This document shows, in pieces, positions 10,501 through 17,427 of a stretch of 64,000 bases of DNA. Source of the DNA: Rathayibacter oskolensis (GTDB lineage: Bacteria > Actinomycetota > Actinomycetes > Actinomycetales > Microbacteriaceae); NCBI RefSeq assembly GCF_900177245.1, contig NZ_FXBM01000004.1, positions 62,001 through 126,000 of the forward strand. Direction: 5' to 3'. Below the pieces are notes generated by a model that worked only from the letters and a program-made list of their open reading frames with translations, did no database searches and had not been told where the DNA came from. Every line of letters starts with the position of its first letter. Positions within the stretch are counted from its first letter, which is position 1. The position numbers and the translations under genes were made by a program.

Positions 10501-11801
10501 TGACTGACAATGAGATTCACGGCCGAAACGGCTTCAGCTACATGGATGACTGTAAGGTCATGTGCGCGAGTATGCCGCTTTCCCTAGTCGGCAACGAGTT
10601 GACCGAACAGAATGCCAAGTTCCAGGTTCTCTGGGCCAACCTGTCCAATGGGTCGCTCGCCAACAATTCCGGCCCGAATCCTGAGCTCTACGAATTCTGG
10701 GACATAACAGTCTTGGGATCTTTGAATTGGCCGATCGGAAGCATTGACGAGTCGCCGGAACTGATGCGGGTGGCGCCGGAAGCGACTCTGGTTGTGAGAG
10801 CTGGGTACGACTTCGTGGCGCAGAACCTATCAGTGGCGGGTGCGTTCCGGTTCGAGGGCGGTGCGGCGAATAAGGGAGTCTATCGAGGTGAGAACCGGGA
10901 GGGTGCGGCAACCTACGGCTCGATCTCGGTGGGCCCGAGCGCCAAGGTCGACTTCACCAACGTGGAATTCCGAGCCCTCAGGGATATCAGAGTGGAAGGC
11001 GAACTCTCGATCTTGGACTCAACGTTCGTCGAGCCGACTGGAGTTCCGAACGATTACAAATCGTCGATGTACTTCAAGAACGACCCGGCCGTTATTCATC
11101 AGGTCGGTGGAAGTATCTACCTCGACGCAGATTACGTAAGGACCCCGCGCCTACTCACACAATACGAGGGCACCGCTATCATTCGCGGCCACTTCATTGA
11201 GCCGCGGGCCGATATCAACCTCATTCAGACATGTGAATGGGAGGTAGACCAGTGTTTCGTGGATGCGCGCGACGTCGACTGGTCCGACTCTGATGGACCG
11301 TTCCCTGCCGCAGCGAACGCTGATCCTCTTGCGGAACCTCCGACTGCTCGCTTTTGCGGTGCAGGTGTGGTCTGGCCTTGGATCGGCTCGGACGAGAGTG
11401 ACAGCGGTCAATGGATCGGTGGATGCGACGGAGTGGACTACAGCCCCTACGTAGCGATCGAAGAAGCGCGGGATCGGTACGATGCGTCACTTGCCGGTTT
11501 CCGTGCGATGTGTGCAGAAGACGCGACCTATTTCGCCGAAGCATGTACGGTCGTTGAGGACTCGCAACGCTGTTACAACGCTGCAATGGAACTCGCACAA
11601 GAGAGTTCGACGTTTCCCCTCGAGCCCGATGTCGAGGATGTCGCGACAGAGACGGCCGCTGGCGCGGTCAAGGCGCTCGAAACGCTTGATCGCCCGTCGC
11701 TCAGACTGCCGGTCGCCGGGGTGGGCCTCGCGCTGACAGCCCATCAGATCACGTCAACAGTGCTCAACGTCCGCGACGCTTACAGCCAATGCACTCCATA
11801 G
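7557..11801 (+). CDS. large secreted Ig-like repeat protein
   Basis: Predicted 1414 residues, starting at GTG 7557; an internal ATG at 7593 is an alternative start. An N-terminal signal peptide (ARIAMLLLLALVLTGLPSAP, then AAAA) directs export. Seven tandem Ig-like modules follow, each about 93 residues with the consensus PTITGT.TVGSTLTA, YQWKRGT, GATASTYKP, LTVTVTGT; a degenerate eighth ends near 9855. The remaining 640 residues are different: beta-rich, with several cysteines and solenoid-like segments, ending in a short hydrophobic stretch. Base composition drops from about 9590 on, and codons such as ATA and AAT become common, so the gene looks mosaic. No LPxTG motif or cell-wall-binding repeat was recognised. 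Role likely adhesion or surface display; enzymatic function not recognised. Confidence 0.85.
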   Translation: MLLKLSSRARIAMLLLLALVLTGLPSAPAAAATAFAAAPIPTITGTTTVGATLTANKGTWSPVPTFTYQWKRGTALISGATASTYKPVAADVGATLTVTVTGTKTGYTTTSKTSAATATIKAAAATAFTAAPIPTITGTTTVGATLTATTGTWNPVPSFTYQWKRGTALISGATAFTYKPVTADVGATLTVTVTGTKTGFTTTSKTSAATAAIKAPAAFTAAPTPTITGTTTVGSTLTANAGTWSPVPTFTYQWKRGTTVISGATASTYKPVTADVGATVTVTVTGTRTGYTTTSKTSAPTATIKAVAATAFTVAPIPTITGAATVGSTLTASTGTWSPVPTFTYQWKRGTTVISGATASTYKPVTADVGATLTVTVTGTRTGYTTTSKTSVATATIKAAAATAFTVAPIPTITGAATVGSTLTANAGTWSPVPTFTYQWKRGTTVISGATASTYKPVTADVGATLTVTVTGTRTGYTTTSKTSVATATIKAAAATAFTVAPIPTITGTATVGSTLTANAGTWSPVPTFTYQWKRGTTVISGATASTYKPVTADVGATLTVTVTGTRTGYTTTSKTSVATATIKAAAATAFTVAPIPTITGTMTVGSTLTANAGTWSPVPTFTYQWKRGTTVISGATASTYKPVTADVGATLTVTVTGTKTGYTTTTKTSAPTPSVQSAQLEFTTTPTPRIAGLGRIGSTLEARDATSWSPMPTISYQWERDGIAIPGASAPSYQIVLADAGASITVAVTGTLPGYRTTTKSSEGLRAWDSTETGTCGPAKDDGKRVIRVSEDVTQNTTWSTSAVDVVRFCQTPAGYGPAISAGTTVKFEAGVTVELYATLAVMGTANFAGTPTSHINLKTSPYAGGSINTTLRGGTLLADYVDSNNVSIAAPCGSVMVNNSSFGSISAKADGLVLSKEQGSVCEASQKELTVRDSRINSVDITSWVSSIVLENNDIANNVDILHNRGVDAWAAQSSGRAVVTDNEIHGRNGFSYMDDCKVMCASMPLSLVGNELTEQNAKFQVLWANLSNGSLANNSGPNPELYEFWDITVLGSLNWPIGSIDESPELMRVAPEATLVVRAGYDFVAQNLSVAGAFRFEGGAANKGVYRGENREGAATYGSISVGPSAKVDFTNVEFRALRDIRVEGELSILDSTFVEPTGVPNDYKSSMYFKNDPAVIHQVGGSIYLDADYVRTPRLLTQYEGTAIIRGHFIEPRADINLIQTCEWEVDQCFVDARDVDWSDSDGPFPAAANADPLAEPPTARFCGAGVVWPWIGSDESDSGQWIGGCDGVDYSPYVAIEEARDRYDASLAGFRAMCAEDATYFAEACTVVEDSQRCYNAAMELAQESSTFPLEPDVEDVATETAAGAVKALETLDRPSLRLPVAGVGLALTAHQITSTVLNVRDAYSQCTP
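7648..9587 (+). repeat. tandem 279-bp Ig-module repeats
   Basis: Seven in-frame units. Those beginning at about 8472, 8751, 9030 and 9309 are exactly 279 bp apart and almost identical at DNA level. The units starting at about 7648, 7924 and 8200 are more divergent, and the third is shorter. Near-identity of the later units points to recent duplication or gene conversion. Confidence 0.92.
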
Positions 11802-11982
11802 CACTGAACAGCGCTTGGTAAGGCATGCATGCGCGCGACCTTTGAGTAAGGGCGACGAATTCTCCCGATGCGAGGTCTCCTACAAGGGCGTCGATCCAGT
11901 CGAATACGGCGACTGACGCAGTTGCTTCGCTCCTCACGATGATCGTCTTCTCTGGCGCGAGCCTGGAGACCTCCGACGACCA

Positions 11983-12187
11983 CCGACCCGGTCGGATGTC
12001 TATCGGTTTCCCCGCCTCCCGTTAGAGCGGCGCTCGTCGCTTCCCGGCTCGGACCTCGCCGCACGCGACGCCGCGCCTCACAGCGGACTGCTGGCGCAGA
12101 CTCGGCCGCGTCCGGCTTCTCGTCGCTGGCCGTCGTCGTCTCCGCCGGGTCTTCTCATCTGCGTCAGCGGCTCGGTTGCCGCGAACG
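11983..12187 (+). pseudogene. decayed copy of FtsX-like permease 5' region
   Basis: About 205 bases align with 14504-14712, which is the upstream region and first 55 or so codons of the intact permease gene at 14548. Shared landmarks are CCGACCCG at the left end, CCCGCCTCCC just before the start, and GGACCTCGCCGCACGC soon after it. In this copy the GTG start has become GCG, and small length differences disrupt the frame. Alignment fades after the first transmembrane segment. It is in the same orientation as the intact copy, 2.5 kb away, with the cell-wall-binding gene between them. Confidence 0.78.
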
Positions 12188-12214
12188 CGCCGTCGCCGGC
12201 GGCAGCGAGCTCGA

Positions 12215-12346
12215 CGGAGCCATGTGGCGTCGTCGATGGAGCGGCCGACGACGGAGCGCGCGCTCGCTGCGCAGGTGGGGCGGTTCACCTCGCTGACGCT
12301 GCCGGAGGGTGCCGGCGCGCTGCACGTGACTGAGGCGTCCGCCTGA
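12215..12346 (+). pseudogene. possible 3' fragment of an unidentified gene
   Basis: In one frame this stretch reads as a plausible protein C-terminus (TERALAAQVGRFTSLTLPEG, then a stop at 12344-12346) with high third-position G/C. The tail weakly resembles the ends of methyl-accepting chemotaxis proteins, but this is a guess. It directly follows the permease remnant and has no start of its own. Confidence 0.3.
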
Positions 12347-12659
12347 CGGCGCTCGGGCCCGTCTCTCGAGATATTCGCCTCCGGAGGGACCGAGCGGCGT
12401 GGAGTGCGGGCGCCGGTGCGGTGAGGTGCCCGGCAGCGCGGGATGCGGAGGACGGTTGGGGCGTTGTTGGCATCTCCGCGATGTGCGGCCGGAGCGGAGT
12501 GCCGCAGGAGTGCAGGCTGCTCGAGCAGGCCTGCCTCCGCGCAGTGCACGCCGACGAGCGAAGGGCCGGGGGCGCCGCGACCTGCGGAACGGGACGTCTG
12601 ACAACGTCCGTCCGCCGATCACGGCGACCCCGGCCCTCCGCGCGGGTGACCCTAGAGGG

Positions 12660-14063
12660 TCAGCTGCACGCCGTCAGCGACGCGACCCCCTCCGACAGCG
12701 TGCCCGTGCCGCCGAGCAGCACGACCTTCGTGGCGCCGAGGGTCTCGATGTCGTCGAGGACGGGCTGGGGCACGCAGTCGGGCTTCACGGTGTAGAGCGG
12801 GTTCTTGGTGAAGCCGGCGGCGGCCGCTCCGGAGAGGGCGTCGGGGAAGTTCTCGCCGGTGGCGAGGTAGACCGTCGACGCGGCGGTGAAGGCGGCGCGG
12901 TTGAGCTGGACCGACGTGTCGTAGCGGTCGACGCCTCCGATGCGGGTGGGCTCGAGGCGGAACGAGGTCTCGATGCCGGTGCTGACCGAGAGGGGGTCAC
13001 CGGCGATCGTCAGCTTCTTGACGCCGAGACCCGACACGAGGCTCTTCGTGGTCGCGTCGGCAGCGCTGAGTCCGCCGTTGATCAGGAGGACGGGCGCTCG
13101 GACCGAGCCGGCCGCGGCTGCGGCCGCGAGGGCGTCGGGGAACTTCTCGCCGGTGGCGAGCCAGGCCTGCGAGGAGCCCTTCGGGAAGGCGGCCTCGACG
13201 AGCTTCGCGGCGGTCTCGTAGCGATCGACGCCTCCGATGCGCTGGACCTCACCGGTCTTCGCGTAGGCGGCGAGCTCGGTCGCGAGGCGCTCGCTGACGC
13301 TCAGGTCGGAGCCGACGACGACGATCTTGCTCGGCTTGAGGCGGCGCAGCTCGTCGCGGACCGGCTGCGACATGGAGTCGCGGTCGACCAGCAGCAGCGG
13401 TCCGTTCTGCTTCGCGGCGGCGGGCCCGGCGGCGAGAGCGTCGGGGAAGTTGCCGCCGGTGGCGATGAAGACGACGGGCACGTTGGCCGCGAACGTCGCG
13501 GCCGAGACCTTCGCGGCGGTGTCCTGGCGGTCGACTCCGGCGATGCGGGTGACGGTCACGGGTCCCCCGGGGGTCGGGGTGCTGGTCGGAGTGGGTGTCG
13601 CGGTGGGAGTGGCGGTCGCCGTGGGCGTCGCGGTCGGAGTTGCCGTCGGCGTCGACGTCGCGGTCGGAGTCGGCGTGGGGGTCGATCCGCCACCGCACGA
13701 CTGCGGGGTGACGCGGTAGCGGTACTGCACGTTCGCCGAGCTGTCGGCCCAGACCACGAGGGTGTCGCCCAACTCGACGTCCACCGAGTCGAAGGCGAAC
13801 ACGCCGCCCGAAGCGGGGACGGTCTGCTCCTCGACGGTGGCGTTGTTGACGGCGAGACCGACGACCACGGTCTCGGCCGAGGGGGTCGATGACCCGGTGG
13901 TGCCGGAGACGATCGCGCTGACCGGGCCGTCGTCGTCGCAGGTGACCGCGGTCGAGGCGGTCGGAGCGGCGGCGGCGGCGCTGAGCGCGGGGGTCAGACC
14001 CACGGAGGCGGCGATCAGCGCGGCGGCGACCAGGGCGAGCCGTGAGCGGCGCGGGGCCTTCAC
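12660..14063 (-). CDS. secreted cell-wall-binding repeat 2 family protein
   Basis: Predicted 467 residues, ATG at 14063. A signal peptide ends near ALSAAAAA (residue 33). A beta-sandwich-like N-terminal domain (about 40-130) ends in QSCGGGS. A Pro/Thr-rich linker of about 40 residues follows. Three cell-wall-binding type-2 repeats come next, each with a RIGGVDRY-type opening and ATGENFPDAL-type core (first: RIAGVDRQDTAAK; second: RIGGVDRYETAAK; third: RIGGVDRYDTSVQ). Three such repeats are the usual complement for non-covalent attachment to cell-wall polymer. The protein is likely surface-displayed through the C-terminal repeats, with the N-terminal domain exposed. The gene diverges from the ABC operon. 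Confidence 0.9.
   Translation of the reverse strand: MKAPRRSRLALVAAALIAASVGLTPALSAAAAAPTASTAVTCDDDGPVSAIVSGTTGSSTPSAETVVVGLAVNNATVEEQTVPASGGVFAFDSVDVELGDTLVVWADSSANVQYRYRVTPQSCGGGSTPTPTPTATSTPTATPTATPTATATPTATPTPTSTPTPGGPVTVTRIAGVDRQDTAAKVSAATFAANVPVVFIATGGNFPDALAAGPAAAKQNGPLLLVDRDSMSQPVRDELRRLKPSKIVVVGSDLSVSERLATELAAYAKTGEVQRIGGVDRYETAAKLVEAAFPKGSSQAWLATGEKFPDALAAAAAAGSVRAPVLLINGGLSAADATTKSLVSGLGVKKLTIAGDPLSVSTGIETSFRLEPTRIGGVDRYDTSVQLNRAAFTAASTVYLATGENFPDALSGAAAAGFTKNPLYTVKPDCVPQPVLDDIETLGATKVVLLGGTGTLSEGVASLTACS
13562..13686 (-). repeat. Pro-Thr linker hexanucleotide repeat
   Basis: Degenerate tandem repeats encode a TPTATPTP-type linker in the cell-wall-binding protein. The tract is likely prone to length change by slippage while staying in frame. 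Confidence 0.8.
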
Positions 14064-14547
14064 GGGGCCACCACCGAAGAGGGGAGCAGGCAGGAGAGGT
14101 GGAGCGATGACGACATCGTGTCGCTTTCTCGAGAGGGCGGATCGGTCCGTCCACGTCCACCATCGGCGAGACCGCCTCCGCGCGACGACGCGACGGTGCG
14201 TGCGCGATGCCGGGCACCCCAGGGGCGCGGATCGGTGCTCGAAAGCTACCGATGCGCTCGTGTCCCGGGCAATGGGAAACGACTCCGTGACCCCGAAGGG
14301 GGGTGCGTGGAGGGGCGGCCGGGAGGCACCGTGCCCGCCTTCCGATGCAGAGACCGTCGCCCGGGTTCCTCCTCGAGGTCGACTCGGAGGAGCTCGAATG
14401 CGCGGCCGTCAGCGAGCCCTGCCAGGACGCGGTCGACGTCCTCGGCGACGGGCACCGGGGCCGGGAGGCGGGTGCTCACGCGCACTGACGCCGGACGCTC
14501 CCGCCGACCCGATAGCACGTCTATTCGTCCCCCCGCCTCCCATTAGA
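14064..14547. other. divergent intergenic region
   Basis: This 484-base region separates the cell-wall-binding gene (minus) from the ABC operon (plus). It should hold promoters for both. The segment 14504-14547 is the part duplicated at 11983. One weak minus-strand frame (14246-14479) is listed separately; otherwise I see no feature. Confidence 0.5.
14246..14479 (-). CDS. possible small protein, uncertain
   Basis: A 77-residue frame from GTG 14479. Its first half has protein-like composition and good third-position G/C (VAEDVDRVLAGLADGRAFEL), while the second half is basic and irregular. No clear ribosome binding site precedes it. It may be a real small protein, a decayed gene, or chance in high-GC DNA. 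Confidence 0.25.
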   Translation of the reverse strand: MSTRLPAPVPVAEDVDRVLAGLADGRAFELLRVDLEEEPGRRSLHRKAGTVPPGRPSTHPPSGSRSRFPLPGTRAHR

Positions 14548-17427
14548 GTGGCGCTCATCGCTTCCCGGCCCGGACCTCGCCGCACGCCCCGCCGTGCCTC
14601 GCCGTGGGCTGCGCGCGCAGGCTCGGCCGCGTCGAGCCTCGCCTCGCTGGCCGCCGTCGTCGCCGTGGCGTCGGGCCTTGTCATCGGGGTCACCGGATCG
14701 GTCGCCGCGACCACTGACGCGGCGGCCCGCGAGGCCGTCGACGGCGCCATCGGGCTCGACGGGGCCGTCGTGATCACGGCCGACACCGCCTCCGACGCCG
14801 CGCAGCAGGACGCGGCGGTGCGCGAGCTGCTCGCCGACCGCTTCACCTCGGCCGACATCACCCGCTCCGAGACCGCCGGACCGATCGCGGTCGACGGCGT
14901 CGCCTCCGGAGTCGAGTTCGTCGCCGACCCGGGCCTGCCCGACGCGGCGACGCTCGTCGACGGCGCCTGGCCCGCCGCCGGGCAGACCGCGGTGCAGGCC
15001 TCGGCCGCGCAGGCGCTCGGCCTGGCCGTCGGCGACACCGTCACGGCAGAGGGCGCCGACCTCGAGGTCAGCGGCACGTGGCAGCCGACCGACCCCCTCG
15101 CGCCGCGCTGGGCGGCGGTCCCCGCCTCCACCTCCGGCCGCGACGGCGACACCGCCGGCCCCCTCCTCGTCACCGCGGACGAGCTCGCCGGCCCGTCGAC
15201 CTCGCGATGGGTCGTCGTCCCCGGCGACCAGAGCCTCGCCGACGTCGCGCGGGCGGCCGACCGGGCTGCGCTCACCGACGCCTTCGCGGTGTCGGGGGCG
15301 GCGGGCGCGGTCACCGTCTCGGGCGGGCTGGCCGAGACGGCGGCGCGGGCGGTGCGCACGTCGGACGCGGCGGCAGGGCTCACGGCGGCGGCACTCCTCC
15401 TTCTTCTCGTCGTCGTGATCGTGGGCAGCAGCCGGCTGATCGTGCTGGGCGCCCGGCGCCGCGCGAGCGCCGACGAGCTGCTGCGGGCGCGGGGGGCGTC
15501 GCGCGGGCAGCTGATCCGCTGGTCGATGGGCGAGGTCGTCGCGGTCGCGGCACCCGCGGCGGTGATCGGCGCGGTCGTCGGCCACCTCGTCTCCACCGTC
15601 GTCACGCCCCAGGCGGGCTGGTCTCTCGAGGGCGTGCTCGGAGTCGTCGCCCTCGTCGCCGCCCTGATCGTCACGGCCGCCGTGCAGCCCGTGCCGCTGA
15701 CCCGTCCCCGGAGGCGGTCGGCCGGCGCACTTCGCGGGGTCGGCATCGCGCTCCTCCTCGCGGCGGCGGCCGTCGCGGTCTGGCAGCTCGACTCCGCCAC
15801 GGGCGAGCTCGGGGTCGCGGGGATCGCCGCGGTGCCGCTGCTCGTGCTGGCGCTCGCGCTCGCGGCGACGGCCGGCGCCTCGGCCTGGGTGCTGCGGCGC
15901 ACCCGGCTCGGGCGCACCACCCGCGCCCCGTGGCTGTTCGTGGCGCTGCGCTCGCTGCGGGCGCGTGCCACCTCGTTCTCGGCCACGGCGCTGGTGGTCG
16001 TGCTCGCCTCCGCCCTCTGCGTCGCGGCCGCGGTGCTGCCGGCGGCGGTCACGACTGCCGAGCGGTCGGTCGCGGTCGACGAGAACGGGGCCGAACTCAG
16101 GGCGGGCTTCGCGCTCGGGCCGATCGTGACGGTCGGCGACGAGCCCGCCCCGGTCGCGGTGATCGCGGAGGCGCCCGAGGTCGCGGCCGCTGCGGCGGTG
16201 CTCACGACCGACGTCGAGGTGGGTGACGACCAGCTCACCGCGGTGGTGCTGCCCGCGGCCCGGGCGGAGGCGCTCACCGGCATCGCCTTCGCTCCCCGGT
16301 CGCAGCGGCCGAGCGGAATCGGCGGGACCGCCGTCGGGATCGGCATCGGGATCACCTCGAGGGGCTTCGGCGGGACGCTCTCGGGCACGGCCTGGCTCGC
16401 ATCGGCTGACGGCGCGCTCGCGGCGATCGACCTCGGCGCAGCTCCCGTCGGCGCCGAGGCCGTGCTCACCGGGGCTCTGCCCGCGGGCTTCGCCGACGCG
16501 GAGCTGCTCACGATCGACCTCCGACTCGAGGGCGCCGACTCGGCGACCGTCACGCTCGACGAGGTCTCGGGGCTCGATGCCCAGGGCGCGGCGACGGCCG
16601 AGATCGCCGCCGACCGGCTCTCGCGCGACGCCTTCTCGCTCTCGTCGGGGCAGCAGCGGGCCACGATCGTGGTCGACGGCACCGACGCGCCGCTCCCCGT
16701 CGCGCTGAGCGCCTCCGCGGCCGCGCTGCTCGGACTCGCCGTCGGCGACGAGCTCGACGTGAGCCGCACCTCGGGTCGCGACCTGCCGGCGACGGTCGCG
16801 GCGATCGTGCCGGTCGTGCCCGGGGCCGAGGGCGCGCGCTCGCTCGCGATCGACACCGCCGACTTCGCGCGGGCGAGCCTCGACTCGTCGAGCTCGCTGC
16901 CGACTCCGTCCGATGTCTGGGTGGCGACCGACGATCCGAAGGCGGTCGCGAGGGTCGTGGCGGCGAACGCCGACTCGTCGTGGACGGTGCGCGGGGGCGG
17001 ATCGCCGTTCGTCTCGGCGGGCGTCGCCGTCTGGGGTGTCGCGGCGGCGGTCGCGGTGCTGATGGCGCTCGTCGCCCTCGCCGCGAACGGCGCGCTGCTG
17101 CGACGCCTCCGCGCGGGCGACGAGGCCGCGCTCGCCGCGCTCGGACTCACCGCGCGCGAGCGCCGCGCCCGCCGACTCGTCGAGAACGGGATCGTCGCGG
17201 GTGCCTCGGTGATCGCGGGCGCCCTGGTGGGCGCTGCCGCCTCGGCGCTCTGCCTGCCCGCGGCGTCGGCACTCGCCGTCGGAGGCGCGACCCGGCCCGC
17301 CCCGCTCTCGGCCGTCGACGGGCCGCTGCTGCTCGGGCTGCTCGGCGCGCTGCTGGTCGCGGTGGTCGGCGGAGTCGTCGCCGCCTCCCACGAGCGCCGG
17401 GACACGACCACGGGAGCACGCCGGTGA
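14548..17427 (+). CDS. FtsX-like ABC transporter permease (first of two)
   Basis: Predicted 959 residues, GTG at 14548. An N-terminal transmembrane segment (residues about 31-54) is followed by a large extracytoplasmic domain of roughly 220 residues. A core of hydrophobic segments comes next, including GLTAAALLLLLVVVIVGSSR and the FtsX-type stretch ARGASRGQLIRW. A second extracytoplasmic domain precedes three C-terminal membrane segments (GLTARERRARRLVENG in the loop). This is the two-unit layout of large MacB/FtsX-type permeases, which move lipids, peptides or signals rather than importing nutrients. It overlaps the next permease gene by GTGA. A decayed copy of its 5' end lies at 11983. Confidence 0.88.
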   Translation: MALIASRPGPRRTPRRASPWAARAGSAASSLASLAAVVAVASGLVIGVTGSVAATTDAAAREAVDGAIGLDGAVVITADTASDAAQQDAAVRELLADRFTSADITRSETAGPIAVDGVASGVEFVADPGLPDAATLVDGAWPAAGQTAVQASAAQALGLAVGDTVTAEGADLEVSGTWQPTDPLAPRWAAVPASTSGRDGDTAGPLLVTADELAGPSTSRWVVVPGDQSLADVARAADRAALTDAFAVSGAAGAVTVSGGLAETAARAVRTSDAAAGLTAAALLLLLVVVIVGSSRLIVLGARRRASADELLRARGASRGQLIRWSMGEVVAVAAPAAVIGAVVGHLVSTVVTPQAGWSLEGVLGVVALVAALIVTAAVQPVPLTRPRRRSAGALRGVGIALLLAAAAVAVWQLDSATGELGVAGIAAVPLLVLALALAATAGASAWVLRRTRLGRTTRAPWLFVALRSLRARATSFSATALVVVLASALCVAAAVLPAAVTTAERSVAVDENGAELRAGFALGPIVTVGDEPAPVAVIAEAPEVAAAAAVLTTDVEVGDDQLTAVVLPAARAEALTGIAFAPRSQRPSGIGGTAVGIGIGITSRGFGGTLSGTAWLASADGALAAIDLGAAPVGAEAVLTGALPAGFADAELLTIDLRLEGADSATVTLDEVSGLDAQGAATAEIAADRLSRDAFSLSSGQQRATIVVDGTDAPLPVALSASAAALLGLAVGDELDVSRTSGRDLPATVAAIVPVVPGAEGARSLAIDTADFARASLDSSSSLPTPSDVWVATDDPKAVARVVAANADSSWTVRGGGSPFVSAGVAVWGVAAAVAVLMALVALAANGALLRRLRAGDEAALAALGLTARERRARRLVENGIVAGASVIAGALVGAAASALCLPAASALAVGGATRPAPLSAVDGPLLLGLLGALLVAVVGGVVAASHERRDTTTGARR

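Larger units (their letters stand above)
11802..12659. other. gene-poor region with decayed coding remnants
   Basis: This 858-base stretch has no intact gene. It contains a decayed copy of the ABC-permease 5' region (11983-12187) and a second protein-like 3' fragment (about 12215-12346). A short protein-like frame ending EYGD-stop lies at about 11845-11918. The part from 12347 to 12659 shows nothing I recognise. A small palindrome, TGACCCTAGAGGGTCA at 12647-12662, spans the stop codon of the minus-strand cell-wall-binding gene. Confidence 0.6.

Noticed and set aside
3124-12346. Region considered as a prophage or integrative element
   Set aside because: There is no integrase, tRNA attachment site, phage structural gene or conjugation gene, although composition shifts and gene relics occur.
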